Translations under genes and position numbers: made by a program
NCBI RefSeq assembly: GCF_022539665.2
Contig: NC_081335.1
Coordinates: forward strand, 8,432,001-8,496,000
Source: Daphnia carinata
Taxonomy: Eukaryota; Arthropoda; Branchiopoda; Diplostraca; Daphniidae
Length of the DNA stretch: 64,000 nucleotides
Reading direction: 5' to 3'
Part shown: in pieces, positions 23,787-35,738 of the stretch
Layout of the letters: each line of letters starts with the position of its first letter
Position numbering within the stretch: the first letter of the stretch is position 1
The notes under the pieces: generated by a model
What the model was told of the DNA's origin: nothing
The model's input: the letters and a program-made list of their open reading frames with translations, nothing else
Databases searched by the model: none

Positions 23787-25521
23787 TCAATTTTGTTTCT
23801 TTAGGTTCACGTTGGACTTTTGCCACCGACGTTTGGACGTGGAAAAAAGAACGAAGCGGCTTAGACGAAAGAACACGTAAGCCGTCAGGGACGCAACAAC
23901 GAAGAAAAATAAAATGACGTCGAGAAGGCCTCGTTGATAAAAAGAAAGTTCCCTGGCTGCGCTACGAAGATGTGGAGCACCCTGGTGGCGGATGACGTAT
24001 TCGATCCAGTAGATGGCCCGTTCAACAGGACTCTCCAGCTGATCGCGCATGATCGATGAAACCTGTTTCATCTTCTCGGCATAACTAAAATAAATTTAAA
24101 TATATGCTAATTAAGGTCACACAGACATTACATCAGCCAGGCACAAAAAAACAAAAAACAAAAAAACCTTGGGTCGGTGAGAATGCGCTCAATGGACTGG
24201 TAAAGCACTTCTTCCGTTAAATTGTTCCAGTACAATCGGATGGCGTAGCCGTCGTCGCTAGCTTTTTGCGAATTGATCGGTTGATCGGACCAGACGGGCA
24301 AAGCGATAAACGGGACGCCGTGAAAGACGGCCTCTTGTTTACTCAACAGACCGCAGTGTGTGATGAAAAGACGGGCCTTTGGATGGCCCAGCAAATCTTG
24401 TTGTGGCAACCAAGACACCAGTTTAACATTAGCCGGAACGGCGTCGTCGGACAGGATGCCTTTGTCCTCCCATTTCCATACGACACGTTGAGACAGTCGC
24501 GCAAATGTCGACATGAAAATGTGACGGACATTATCCGGAATCTCTGCCCCTTTCAAAATCGATCCGAAACTGACGATAATAAATCCGTCGTCACCGGAGC
24601 CATCGACAAACGATTCCAGATCCTTTCCGAAAAAATCAATTCAAATGATTTGAACAGGTTGTTTTGCATATATTCAAAAAATTTCATTACCGAAGATAAG
24701 GGCTTAGGTGGAATGCAATGCATTCCACCAACTTGAACAACGGCAGGTGACGTTGGCATTAGATAATTGATGCTAAAATGGGTATTGGTCAATAACAAAC
24801 TGAGATGGCGATCCTCAATCTCGAGGACCGATGTTGCCTTATCGACACCCAGCACTCGCGAGGAGGCCTGGTCAATGATTGGAACAACGTACCAATGATG
24901 GAAAGCGACCAACAAGAAGCCCGTCACCGTGTTCAACGTTCTCTGCCAGAAGTTCATTTTATCGCGGAAACTGAGCCCCGAATGAGGGAAATGATCGAAG
25001 GCGAACGGCGTCCCGATTGCGAATTGCAACCAAGGCGGTGGCACGAAACAGTTGAGATAAACGAAAGGCACATCGAATAATTCGGCCAGCAGCAACGTGC
25101 ACTCGTTGAAGAAGCCCTCGGCCAGGATGAGATCGTAGCCTTCATCTTTGGCGTTCATCAACTGATGAAAAATCGCGTCTTCGTGAATGGCTTTGCAGTA
25201 ATTGGCCACCGTTTTTGGTACCCGAAAAAGCAGACGTAACGGACTGTCGCGATCGTTGAAATTCACGTTGTGTTCCTTGTTGATTTTGACCAGATTGGGA
25301 GAGTAGAGCCGACGTAAATTGGACGAGTTCGAAGTCGATGGGATCTCTAATCCGTTCCAGTGAGTGACTTCATGGCCGCGTTCGGCCAACGCTTCAACCA
25401 GAGGATTGAACACGTTCGTGTGGCTGGTCGATGTGATTGGCGTTAAGACGAGGATTTTGTACGGCGTAGCTGAAACGATGATCGACAACAGCACAAGCGA
25501 TGACGCCCAACCGATGGACAT
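23787..25521 (-). CDS. UDP-glycosyltransferase 1 (UGT family)
   Basis: 527 aa from exons 25521-24691, 24622-24168 and 24084-23787. It opens with a signal peptide (MSIGWASSLVLL...). His34 in TSTSHTN is at the place of the catalytic histidine. The C-terminal donor domain has WLPQQDLLGHP, the UGT signature and DQPINSQKASDDGYA. A TM helix (LLDVILFFFVVASL) precedes a lysine-rich tail ending KKQN, a KKXX ER-retrieval motif, so the enzyme is a lumenal ER membrane protein conjugating small lipophilic substrates (family knowledge). Oddities: the invariant HGG of the signature reads HCG; the first intron (24623-24690) is absent from the other two UGTs; the second intron has a poor donor, AAG|GTTTTTTT. 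The upstream in-frame TTG is not used as start. Confidence 0.92.
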
Positions 25522-27084
25522 GTCGAATTTCAATAAAGAGCTGAGGTCTTTAATTTTTTGTTTTTCCCCTTTGTTTGTTCAGACTTTAAAAAGAGTCGTG
25601 TCTTCTGAAATGGCTGACCGACGACACGTTAGATTTGCAACCACCTAGCCATGATGATGGCTGTTGGAGGAGTGACTGGCAAGCATAAAACCTATATAGT
25701 GGCCACATACTACAGCGAGTGTGCTTCTCTAGAATCTGGAACGGGAGTGTTGGGAACTTGTTATTTTTTTTTTTTTTGTGGGGAGGGGAGGGGGGGCCGT
25801 ACCACCAAAAGCAAAAGAGTCTACATGCGTTCTCCATTGTAGTTTGAAATATTCATTGTTTGGGATAAGAATGCTCCGCGCAGAGTTGGGATAGCGAATG
25901 ATGCAAGGAAAAGATAGCACATTTTTTATTTTCACCCAAGTTAAATTACAAACGTGTTGCATAACAACCAGTGAATAATGCAAGGACTTTCTTTTTATTC
26001 GATAATTATATGCTCGCCATGCATCCAGTTGAAAGCGGTAATTTAATAAAGTAGAATGAAACATGAAACATCGAATAAAATGATCTATTGTTGCCATAGA
26101 TTTCATATTATTTTTCTTACGCTTTTATGTGTTTACGATTCTCAGTGTTTTACGTGTTGTGTTTAGAAGTCCATCTGTTACTGCGTGTTCTTCTGCTATC
26201 CCACGTTGAGTAATGGCGGAAGAGGATAGCCAAATTCGTTGTTCCCAACGTGGGTTTAGACGCCGTTGCTTAACTTCGTTCTATTTTTATTTCAACGTTT
26301 TCAAACAAGTTCCTACGTGACTGGACGATCAGAACGCACAGGTGAACCCATCCAATTGCAGCATTCTTTCTTCTAAAATCAAAAAGACGTCCTCAGTTAT
26401 CCACAGCAATAAACGAACACACGTTTGCTATCCTTTTTTTCCGTTTAATTCTTCGTTTTTCCTTCTTCTTATTTTATCGGATATCGATCACGATAAGCGA
26501 ACGCGGATAACTGTCGAACACAAGTAAGATTAATCTTTTCCTAATTGCTAATACGGGGGGATACTTAATGTAAGAGACCTGCGACGATTTAAACTTGATA
26601 AAGCGCGCAAAATATCTGTTTGGAATTAACACGTTGTTGCCATTTGCATAATCGACTGGACCTGTAATTCATACCTTTATGGAAACTCATTTTTGGTTTT
26701 TACCTTTTCTATTGTGTGTACATTGTACGTAGGCTACGTGTTAATCTCTGCACAGCTTTGGCGCGAGGGACCGATGTCAATATTTCCATTTAAAACATTT
26801 TCGCGAAAATGCGGAGCAAACGAGTTGAAAAGAAAATTCGGAGTGAGTAATTACGAAATGTTTTATAATCCTGACAAAGCCGTCTATCAAGTATTTTCGA
26901 ATATATTCCAATAGCAATTAGAAATGGGTCACTACAAATTGTGCCACGAAACTGCCTCGTTTAAATCAAGTTGTGTTGTAGATGAAATCGCGTCCTATTA
27001 AATTCCAATCAATGCAAATTTGGTTAGGGAGGGGCTCCTACAAAAATAATGGATGTGTCTTCAGCAGGTGGACGTTAATATCTG
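25522..27084. other. non-coding interval upstream of UGT 1
   Basis: No supported gene. A short plus-strand ORF at 26693-26914 has a hydrophobic start but no splice partner or homology I recognise. A G-rich block (GGGGAGGGGAGGGGGGG) lies near 25780. Confidence 0.5.
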
Positions 27085-28772
27085 TTGCTGGTGTTATATA
27101 ATTCTTTCATTAGAACGTCTGTACAACCCAATGAGTTGTTTTCTATAATGATTGCTATATACCTTAAAAAAGTCGCCTTTCGGTTGATGTTACTGAGAAA
27201 TATTCAAATTGAGGTGATTTTGCGCACGACGAAACAACTGACTCTAACGGTGAAAATCAACGCACCATTTAAGTGCTACATTTTCCCGTTAATCGGGGAG
27301 ACATGTGAAGCATCGCAACCAGTAGCTATTTGTGGACAGAATAAAAAAAACTGGCTGTCTTTGGTTTTGTATTACAGGTAAGACGATAGAACGCTTTCCT
27401 CGTTCAATTTCGTTAGTAGGCTATTTTGTGTTATGGAGGCCAGCGGTAGAAGGTCAACAAACGACAAATGGCCAAGTTTAATTTCTGAAAGTAGGTAGAT
27501 TTTGCCGACGTCTTTTCTGCACTGTAAAACATTTAAATTCACAATGTGCATTATCTATAGACGACTCAATAATGTGCGCATTCCAAAGCTGATTTCGCCA
27601 AAGAAAAAGGACTCCGTTCGAGTATATTTCTTTCGCAATCATCGGAGGACTTGGGGCGATCAAAAAGACTGGATGCGAAACCTACTTGATTTCCACAGCA
27701 CTATCACTTTAACTCTAACAGATGGCAAATAACGATTTCCAGTTACAAGTTGATGAACATGTCTTTTTTTTATTTGCTTGAATTTGGCCCAACTGGAACA
27801 CGCGCTTTCTTCAGAAACAAGACGTTTGGTCGCACCCTTCTTCGAAACTAGTATTTCCAAACACTGCCGGATAGAACTGGATGAATCAGCTGAAATCAAC
27901 CCGTTGCACAACAACAACGAGCAAAAAGCTTGACATTTTTAGCTTAGATCTCCGTCTGTGGAAAGAAATCGTGTCTGGCGACAGACACTAGTTTCCCCAT
28001 TCACGTGTATTTTCAACGTGGAACATTAAATTCCTGTTTTCTTTAGGTTCTCGTGCAAGAAATGCAACCGAACACGAAATTCAGATATAAAAGCTATTAA
28101 TTAGACGATCTTGTTGGCACAAACTGGGCAAAAGTTCCTGATGTGGGTGAATCACGTCAAAAGTACTTTCTACAATGTCCAAGTACTTTCTGAAAACAAT
28201 GAGATTGAGAAACAAGAACCGTTCCAAAGGCGGAAATTGGGAAAAGGAAAACAGGATTTGATTCCAGTCAACGCTCCCATAACTGTTTGCCACTGTGCCA
28301 TCAGCAAAAAAAGAACAAGTCGATGGCCACTATTTAGTTCTCGTAACCTACATAACCATTTTAAGTGTGTTGCTGACTTATTGCTTGTCGTGTTGTTTTA
28401 AGTCGCTCGATTCCGAGGATCCCATAAGCGGTTCGAAAACTTGTTTTAAACGCACAAGCAAAAGAACCTGTTCTCGGTTTCGCTTCGCCAGCAGAAAATG
28501 GATTAGAGTCTTTATGTACAATTTATGGCCGATAGGATTGGTTTAACGCTTTCCAAAAATCGGTGCACCCAGTGGAAGATAATGTATGCACTGTCACTCT
28601 TTCCCGATTTCATTTGCATGCAGGCAAAATTTGTGTGTCGTCTTTTCAACTTCTGGTTCGCTATTCAAATTGGTATTTGAAAGGCTGTGGAATTGAAAGG
28701 CTGTCTTTTATGTTATGTAACACGTTTTCAGCCTGCCCTCTGGAAAAAGATCAAGGCCGTCTAGAAATTTGA
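27085..28772 (+). pseudogene. decayed gene fragments, possibly polycystin-1 (PKD1)-like
   Basis: Several protein-like blocks lie in order on the plus strand but do not form one clean ORF. Block a ends at donor TTACAG|GTAAGA (27377) and joins in phase to 27561 onward (KDSVRVYFFRNHRRTWGDQ). A block at 28132-28305 ends TVCHCAIS, reminiscent of a GPS cysteine motif. After a run of seven A (28306-28312) the frame shifts to a block with one TM segment (YLVLVTYITILSVLLTYC). A last block after acceptor 28623 reads NWYLKGCGIERLSFMLCN...EKDQGRLEI, similar in pattern to the end of a PLAT domain in polycystin-1 proteins. Frame shifts and stops suggest decay. The family call is tentative. Confidence 0.3.
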
Positions 28773-28988
28773 AAGGTATTGATGTCGAATTCGTTTTCTC
28801 GCTCGCACCTTGTAATATGGTATGACGCAATACGCAACAGGGAAACGTACTGTACTTCCTGTTGTCATAGACTTCAACGTTCAAAAGAATTTTATTTCAC
28901 AAGATTTCGGTAGCAAAAACATTCATACAAAAGAAAGGAAAAACGAAATGTGCATCGGTATACAGTGGCAATCTACGCGTCTCATTGT

Positions 28989-29752
28989 TCAAGCAGTTTT
29001 AGCAACGGTTGGTGCCACGTCCGTTACGGTGCTGGTCGTGGCATCGGGAGAAGCAGCGGCCGGAGCCATAACGTTAGGAACCACAGGATAGACTTGAGTG
29101 CCATAATAAGGATGGGCAAAGTGGTAGCCGAATGGAGCACCGTAGTTGTACCCTGGATGAGCTGCTAAATTGCTGTAAGCCATAGGGTAAGAAGGGAAAC
29201 CATAGGCAAACGGTGAAATGTGTTGAATCTGTCGCTTTTTGCGTGAAATGGGAGTCGCAACAGGGACAGTTTCAACCGATTTCTCTACTACTTCTGGCTT
29301 TGCGACAACATCGGCTGTCACCACAGGTTTCATTAGATGAGCCTTGGCAGCAGCATGAGCGGCGAAGTGAGCTGCTTTAGCTTGAGCCACTTCGGGAGTG
29401 TCTTGCACCTGGGCGTAGCCTCCGACCTGGTTACCAGCGAAATCGTAGGTTGGCAGGACTGCTGCGGAGTAGTAAGCATTGGTTGGCCAGTACCCAGGAT
29501 AAGCTAAACCGTAGAAAGGATCAGCTGTAGCAGGAAAACCGGTGTAAGCACTGTGGATAGCGTTGGCCGGATAATATCCGCCAACAAATCCAGCAGCATT
29601 TAGACCGTATCCGTAGTTGTTCAGCCATTGGGCGTGAGTGGCAGCAACGAAAAGCAACAGACACGATGCGACCTATATACAGAGAAACCATACCATTGAT
29701 TTCGAATAACAATCATGTAATTATTAAAAAATAGACTTACAGTTGACTTCAT
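28989..29752 (-). CDS. secreted Ala/Tyr/Pro-rich cuticular-type protein
   Basis: 231 aa from a 12-nt first coding exon (29752-29741, MKST) and 29672-28989. The tiny first exon interrupting the signal peptide is typical of arthropod cuticular protein genes. The signal peptide (about residues 1-19) ends at THAQ. The chain holds DTPEVAQAKAAHFAAHAAA (residues 95-113), a motif common in cuticular proteins, then a basic RKKR site (148-151) that fits furin-type cleavage, and a C-terminal half rich in Tyr, Pro, Gly and His. No chitin-binding R&R domain is seen. A TATA box and initiator precede it. Role in cuticle is inference from composition and gene structure. Confidence 0.85.
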
Positions 29753-29826
29753 TGTTGATCTCTTTAGTGGGTTGCAAAGGCTGAGACAAGACTGTGCCAA
29801 CTGATTCCAATTGAAACATCGGTTGG

Positions 29827-29835
29827 CTTTTTATA
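29827..29835 (-). promoter_or_regulatory. TATA box of the cuticular-type gene
   Basis: TATAAAAAG on the minus strand, followed about 32 bp downstream by a TCAGTT initiator (29799-29804). Confidence 0.75.
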
Positions 29836-32291
29836 GTTCAGTACGCGATGTGGACGGAATAAACTTAGTGAGAAATAGGTATTCGAAAAAAACTCATTAA
29901 AACATTGCGGAAATGGTTGAACCAACCAAAATGATAATCTACTATAAAGTTTGAACAAGTAAGATAAAAAAAAAAGAAACATATATTATAACACGCTGAC
30001 ATGCAAAATAAGCTGGTCATATTTGGCTGCAATGCAAGACGGAAGTAATCTAGAACAACCTTGATACTTCAGTGCGAGGAATGTCTAGAACTGCTGTGTA
30101 ACATTAGTGGTACGTTCGAGCAGCACGGATCATGTTCTCTTATCTGATTCTGAGAATAAGCAACGAGTGGTTAACGTATTCAACAGATCTGTGCAATCAT
30201 ACAAAAAAGTGTTTGATGAAGTCCTCCATTGTACGTTTTTGGACGAAGGATTTTAGTGACCTCGCTGGTTTTTGCGATGGCTTCATAACGAGTTGTGCCG
30301 CGTTCGATTTCGACCTCAGTTCAACCGCCTTTCACTTTCATGTTTCAGTTTTTGTTTGTGCAAAGTATATGATTTTTCATATTCATGCTTTACCATTTTA
30401 TTTTCATTTTTGTGTTTATCCTTTTTTAAATTGTCCTTGTGTAGACGTATAAACATCAATTGCAACTCTCGCCTTTATTGTTACTACGTGGTAATTGTTT
30501 GTTACTTTGTAATTGCCTTTCACATAAATGATCATGAATGATCACAAGACGAAGTGTTAACGTGTAGTGATCCCTAAGTTCTCGCGATCACCAAGTTGTT
30601 GGTGAGTAAACCGATTCTGGGCTGACATTTTTGAAACATCTGCCATTCTCGCAGTCTGTCGATAGCCGTTGCCATTTTGGAGGAAGTGACCCAAAATTAC
30701 CAACCACATTTCGGTTTACCATTTTTCTCGCGATTTCCTTGTTAAAAGTGCATAAAAATAATTCCCAAATAAGCTGGTATTAGTTAAATCAAAGTTTCTA
30801 CAGTCAGGCCTCCTGGGAATCCCCGAGAAAAATAAAATTAACTTGGCAACAGCCATTCTTTTGTTATTGCCGTTGTCTTGGCTGTCAGTGTTTTGTTTTT
30901 ACAGTTTTTTGTTGAGTTTCCACCGTACATCGAAACAAGTTTTCAATTGATATTAACTGTTCATCAAGTTCGTGAGAATTCGAAGTGCATCATCAGCTTT
31001 CCTGGAAGAAATAACAGTTAGATATTCCTAATTCAATTTATTTTCTTCCGCCATTTCAAATTTCCTTGTAACCCACAGAGGTAAGAGGCATGGTCGAAAT
31101 GTGATCGTTACTATTTACTCAGTTAAACTAGTGGCACGTACGTCACAAATTCAAACCTCGTTTTGACAATCTTCTTGCTTTTCTACGGGGTTAACACACG
31201 TCCTCTCGTTAGCTAGCCCAGGTTCAGAATTCCAAATATTTGGCTAATGTATTTTCATATCTTGTAGTCCTGCGCATACCAATTGGAAAAATCTTTTGTT
31301 TTCCCAGTTGCTATCTATTCCGCAAAATCAATAGCAATAACAATGAAAACAAAGAACCAAATGAAATTCCAGATCGTAAAACTTAATCTGGAATGCTACC
31401 ACTGGAATGTGGAATTAACTGACTTCTTTTTTTTTTGTAATTTTTCCATTGTTACTCCTGACCAACAGAATATCCGGTTTCATAAAATAAACCATGATTC
31501 TTGTGGCACTAAAAAAACTTTGTACAAGTTAGTAAGAAAAATATGCATCCCTGGGGGCAGTTTCGTTTCGAAACCTACCCTAACTGTTTTGCTCGTGTAA
31601 GCGGCTACAAATTCCAGTTTGCACTCGTTCGTGAAAATTGCTTAACGATAATTGTACCGCCGGTCAAAAATCCATCAAACGATGTACCCGCCATTCGAAA
31701 ATATTATCCAATCTAAACTCGTTACCATTCGGGAAAATAAAGTGAAATTCGCACATCGCATTAATTGGAATTTCTCTTCATTAACCAGTTTATACTAACC
31801 GTGTATTAGAATTTCGAAATCGAGAAAACCAGTAAGTAAAATGCAATTGGGGTGCATGTTTTAAAATTTTGTTTTCAAATAGTTAGACAATAGAAAATGG
31901 GACTTTTTGAAGAATGATTTGCCTCGTAGATATGTGCGAAGACAAAGTTTTAATAATGGGAAATTCTTCGTTAGTTTTACAGTTTAAATTTTTCGGTAAC
32001 CCATTGATGGTTAGTTATAATGTTTTCGCGTTTGCTCTCTACCTGTGTAACAAAAATCAATTATTCTCATCAAATATGAAAAATTTTAATGAATTCGTGA
32101 CTACCATTGTGGGGGATTCCCCGTTGTTTTTGGAACATTCCCACGTCAAATCAGTCGCACCCTATTTTTGAAAAAAGAAATGCCTTTAATTTAACTGATC
32201 AACCGTAATCGACTAGAGCCCGTGTCAGGAAATGTTATTATTAGTTTTGTTTCTAACAAGAATGGCAAACATTAGATAAGAGGTAAAGTTA
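29836..32291. other. non-coding interval
   Basis: AT-rich, with short ORFs only. The ORF at 31283-31600 crosses a T run and a well-formed acceptor (GACCAACAG) at about 31468, so a lost or unrecognised exon is possible, but no chain could be built. Confidence 0.5.
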
Positions 32292-32941
32292 TTATGGATC
32301 CACCTTGTCTAATATGTCAGTGAAAAACGCTTTCAAATCTGAAGAGGAATCGTTTATCACCTGATACAAAAAAGTAATTGTCAATTTCATGAAAGGCTAA
32401 TTTAAAAAAAAAGGTTTGTTTCAAAAACAAAATGAATTTTTACCTTCCGGAATCCTAGCTGAATATCTTTAACGGTTGAAGAACATTGTGCTGAGGGAGG
32501 TGGTGTTCCAGTTACGGGACCAAATGCATTTCTGTACAAAAATTATGTGTCCAATATTTGAACAGTTTAAATGAATTGTTTTAACTATGTACTTTGTCAT
32601 TCGCTAATGATACGTTGTGTTTACAAATTTCTAACACTTAGTTTATAAATCTATCACAAATAGAAAGCAGTAAAATGAGAATTTAAAAATGATTTATACC
32701 GCTGCAAACCTGAATAAACAATTTCAGGTGCTTTCTCGAGCAATGGCTGTGAAGGGGCCATTGCTAGAACGGCATTCTTTCGTATTCCCCTCGATCCGCT
32801 AAGCATTGGATTGTCCATAGAAACAGACTCGCTGTCATCGCTGTTACTACCCAGGACAGCAGGATTTGCATTTATAAACAAAAAATGGTGCTGAGCTATA
32901 GCTAGTACAGATAACAAGATGACCAAGTTGCGTGAACCCAT
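32292..32941 (-). CDS. small secreted protein, unrecognised
   Basis: 132 aa from exons 32941-32700, 32531-32444 and 32360-32292, phases consistent. It starts MGSRNLVILLSVLAIA, a signal peptide. The mature part is Ser/Asp-rich (GSNSDDSESVSMDNPM), with a basic GIRKNA, a proline stretch (VTGTPPPSAQC) and an amphipathic C-terminus (SSDLKAFFTDILDKVDP). A single cysteine remains in the mature chain. The ATG is preceded by TTTCTCAG, so a 5' UTR intron probably ends just before it. The longer in-frame ORF upstream is then not translated. I do not recognise a family. Neuropeptide-like or matrix functions cannot be argued, because no dibasic-amidation signature is present. Confidence 0.6.
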
Positions 32942-33640
32942 GCTGAGAAATGCAAAACCTGTTTTTGTGAAATTGATAAATAAATGCTTAATTCCTGACT
33001 GTGAAAGGCAAAAATTTATCAACTGACAACTCAAGTACTGTAGTCGGTGACACTGATTCTTCGTCTGAGCAATCATGTGCTTATTCGCCGTTTTCCTGCT
33101 AACCAAACTGAACTGATTTTGTTAACTTTACATGTATTAATTTCATGCCAAACTGTATTCAAATGACGTGGCACGCAATCGAGAAACTTACAATAACGGA
33201 ATCAGTTTTAATATTAGAACGTGATTTCTGCATCAGGCAAGCTTTGAATTTAGAATGGGTTTCGTTTCCTCCATTACGTCAGTTCTACCGTAATCCGTGC
33301 GTTTGGCGGAGCACGAACGGACCACTATCAGCGGAGAGCATGTGATCAGGTAACACAAATATTTCCGATTAAACTTTAACGTCTAGAATGGAGTTATCGC
33401 CTATCTTACGAGCTTTACCTAAATACTTGGACAACCAGGGGTGAAAATGATGGGGAAGTCACAACAGCCAACGCTAATGAAAAATGCAAGATCTTTTTTT
33501 TATTTCTAGATTAAAATCAATGCTAATCATGCACCACATAATAATCAGAACACTATAAAAATATTTGTCGAGTTATTAACTTCATCGCTGAATAGTATAA
33601 ATAATTACATTAGAATCCAAGGAAGGGTTATGGCAAGATA
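32942..33640. other. spacer between secreted protein and SRA gene
   Basis: It holds the promoter/5' UTR of the secreted-protein gene and the 3' UTR of the SRA gene. No further gene is seen. Confidence 0.5.
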
Positions 33641-35122
33641 TCATTTGTTGAACAGTTTCACTTTGAGAACTGTTGGTTTCTGCTCCTCATCTTCGTCCAT
33701 TTCATCTCCTTCCTCTTCTGCGGAGCTCGCTGCATTGGCCTGTACAACGGTAAGAAGATTTTTAAAAAAGGGCAAATGAATCAAATATAGTTTCTCTTAC
33801 ATAAGATACAACGCCAGACACCCAGGGAGGTGGTGCCTGATCAGGACAACGTCTTAAAGCAAATTTGTAAACTTTGAATCCAGATTTGCCGACGCACTGC
33901 CAATACTTTTCAACCGTATACAGACCTAAAATGCAAATCAGATTAACTCAATGGCTGTTAAAAAAAAAGTGCATGATAATAACAAATTATTACCATCATA
34001 TCGATATCCGTATTCAGGCGCAAATTCATTCTTCAGATTAGATCCGCGAATGACTCGTACAGGTTTGCGAGTTGTAATGTTAAGTGACAAAGCCAGATTT
34101 CCACGCGTCAATGTTTGATCTTTACTCTGCGGTGCTGTACGCAAGTTCTTGGGGTCCGAGTCAGTTCCTTTTAGAGCTCGCCCTCCTTCACCTGTGTAGG
34201 TAAAACATTCTCCAATATCGACGTCGTCTTCATAGCCTCCAGAAAGTGAAAGCGAATATGCGCCTTCAGGACCTATACGAGGAGGTATAAGATTCTGAAG
34301 AGATTGAATAAAATGAAAACGCTTTTTAAATAACCAACCGGCATGAATCCCAGCAACAGTTGGCCGATGAATTCCATCTGCGCAGCATGCCATTCTGGTT
34401 TCCCAAGCTCTTCCCACCTCAACACCTGGTACAGCACCATAAAAGTTAGGACGGTTCTTGGGAATGACAATCTTTACTTTGGGTCCTCTGGGTCCTTTTG
34501 GCTGTGAACGTCTTTTCTTCTTGGGCCCTTCAAAGTCTTCATCATCAGAGCATGTATCATCATACTTGGCTTCGTCAAAGTCTTCGTCATCAGAATTATC
34601 TCCACCATTATCAGCATTTCTCCATGACATCTTAAACTTCTATGATTTAGAACAAAAAGTTTTTAATAAACACTGAATATGTGATAGTAACATTTATCAT
34701 CTACACATGGCAAAATCTACAGGAATAGTTAACAGTATCTGTATATCAGCTAAGGTGTATTAATAAGTTACCTTCCCACACAGCCTTGAAGACTTCCTTC
34801 TCACAATACCAGAATTTTCAACATCAGAGTTATCCTTTTTACCATCAGAGGATTCAGTTTTAACAGCTGCCTTTTTACGCTGAGCCTCTTGACCAGAAAT
34901 TTTTTTGTCTTTTGTTTGTTTAACTGGTTTTATATCACCATAGGTGTAGATCTAAGTGGAATTTACGTTGGAGGTTTAAGTTTGTGTGTAAAGTGTTATA
35001 TTTGGGGAAAAAGGGCATACTTGTTCTTGTCTGATGCTTTCCAAGATACGTCGGTTTTCCTCCAGGTTCTTGATTCTTTGCAATTCATATTCGCTTAATC
35101 CCGCTTTATTTACTGGTGCCAT
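33641..35122 (-). CDS. stand-alone SRA/YDG-domain protein (UHRF1-like SRA)
   Basis: 361 aa from exons 35122-35021, 34951-34772, 34639-34339, 34272-33994, 33925-33801 and 33739-33641. Residues 9-32 carry a YExxRxxNxxEN helix motif also found at the N-terminus of some chromatin WD proteins. A Lys-rich linker, an acidic stretch (about 105-130) and an NLS-like KKKRR follow. The SRA domain spans about 160-330: [73 protein letters not shown] and [14 protein letters not shown], all close to UHRF1. The tail is acidic. UBL, tandem Tudor, PHD and RING domains of UHRF1 are absent. In UHRF1 this domain reads hemimethylated CpG; binding here is inference. It is nuclear by composition. Confidence 0.9.
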
Positions 35123-35738
35123 GACGCGAAACAATATAAAAGGTAAGGCTTGCAACCAAGGAAAGATACTGGATGGCGTTTCTTTTTTTTTCAAGCTACC
35201 ACAAAAATATTTGGAGATAAAAGAGTACTTTTATTCACACAGTCCACAATGAAAATAGGAATACAAGCGTTTACTGTCAAAATCGGAAGCAAAGTTTTGG
35301 CGGTAAGCTGACAGCGATGCCAAATAGTTGAAAATCTTCTCAAGATGGTTAATTCAATTTTTTATTTTAATTTTATCGAAGTGTCGCAGTCAGATTCAAA
35401 TCGTCAGTAGTCACTGAGTCATCATTCTTCGGTCATGTCATTTACTTATACTAATTAAACCAGTAGACATGTAGCCAACTAGCCATAGTAGCACTAGGTA
35501 ATACGAACGGAGAGAAAGATTGAGAAAAATTGTTATATTATTCTCTTTAGCAGTAATAATTTCAGTAACGTTAGTAAACGGAAGATTGACATGTTTACTA
35601 CTTGCATGTTTCGCGCAGCATTAGTAGTGTGTTCATTTCTAATTAGCTTTATTGCGCAAAACACTGAAAAATGTAATTATTAGAAAGAAAAACTTAAAAA
35701 AAATTGCAACTGGCAAATTAAGGGCATGTAAGTTTAAG
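35123..35738. other. spacer between SRA and flavin reductase genes
   Basis: About 600 bp. It should contain the SRA promoter and the 3' end of the FMN reductase transcript. Nothing else is seen. Confidence 0.5.
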
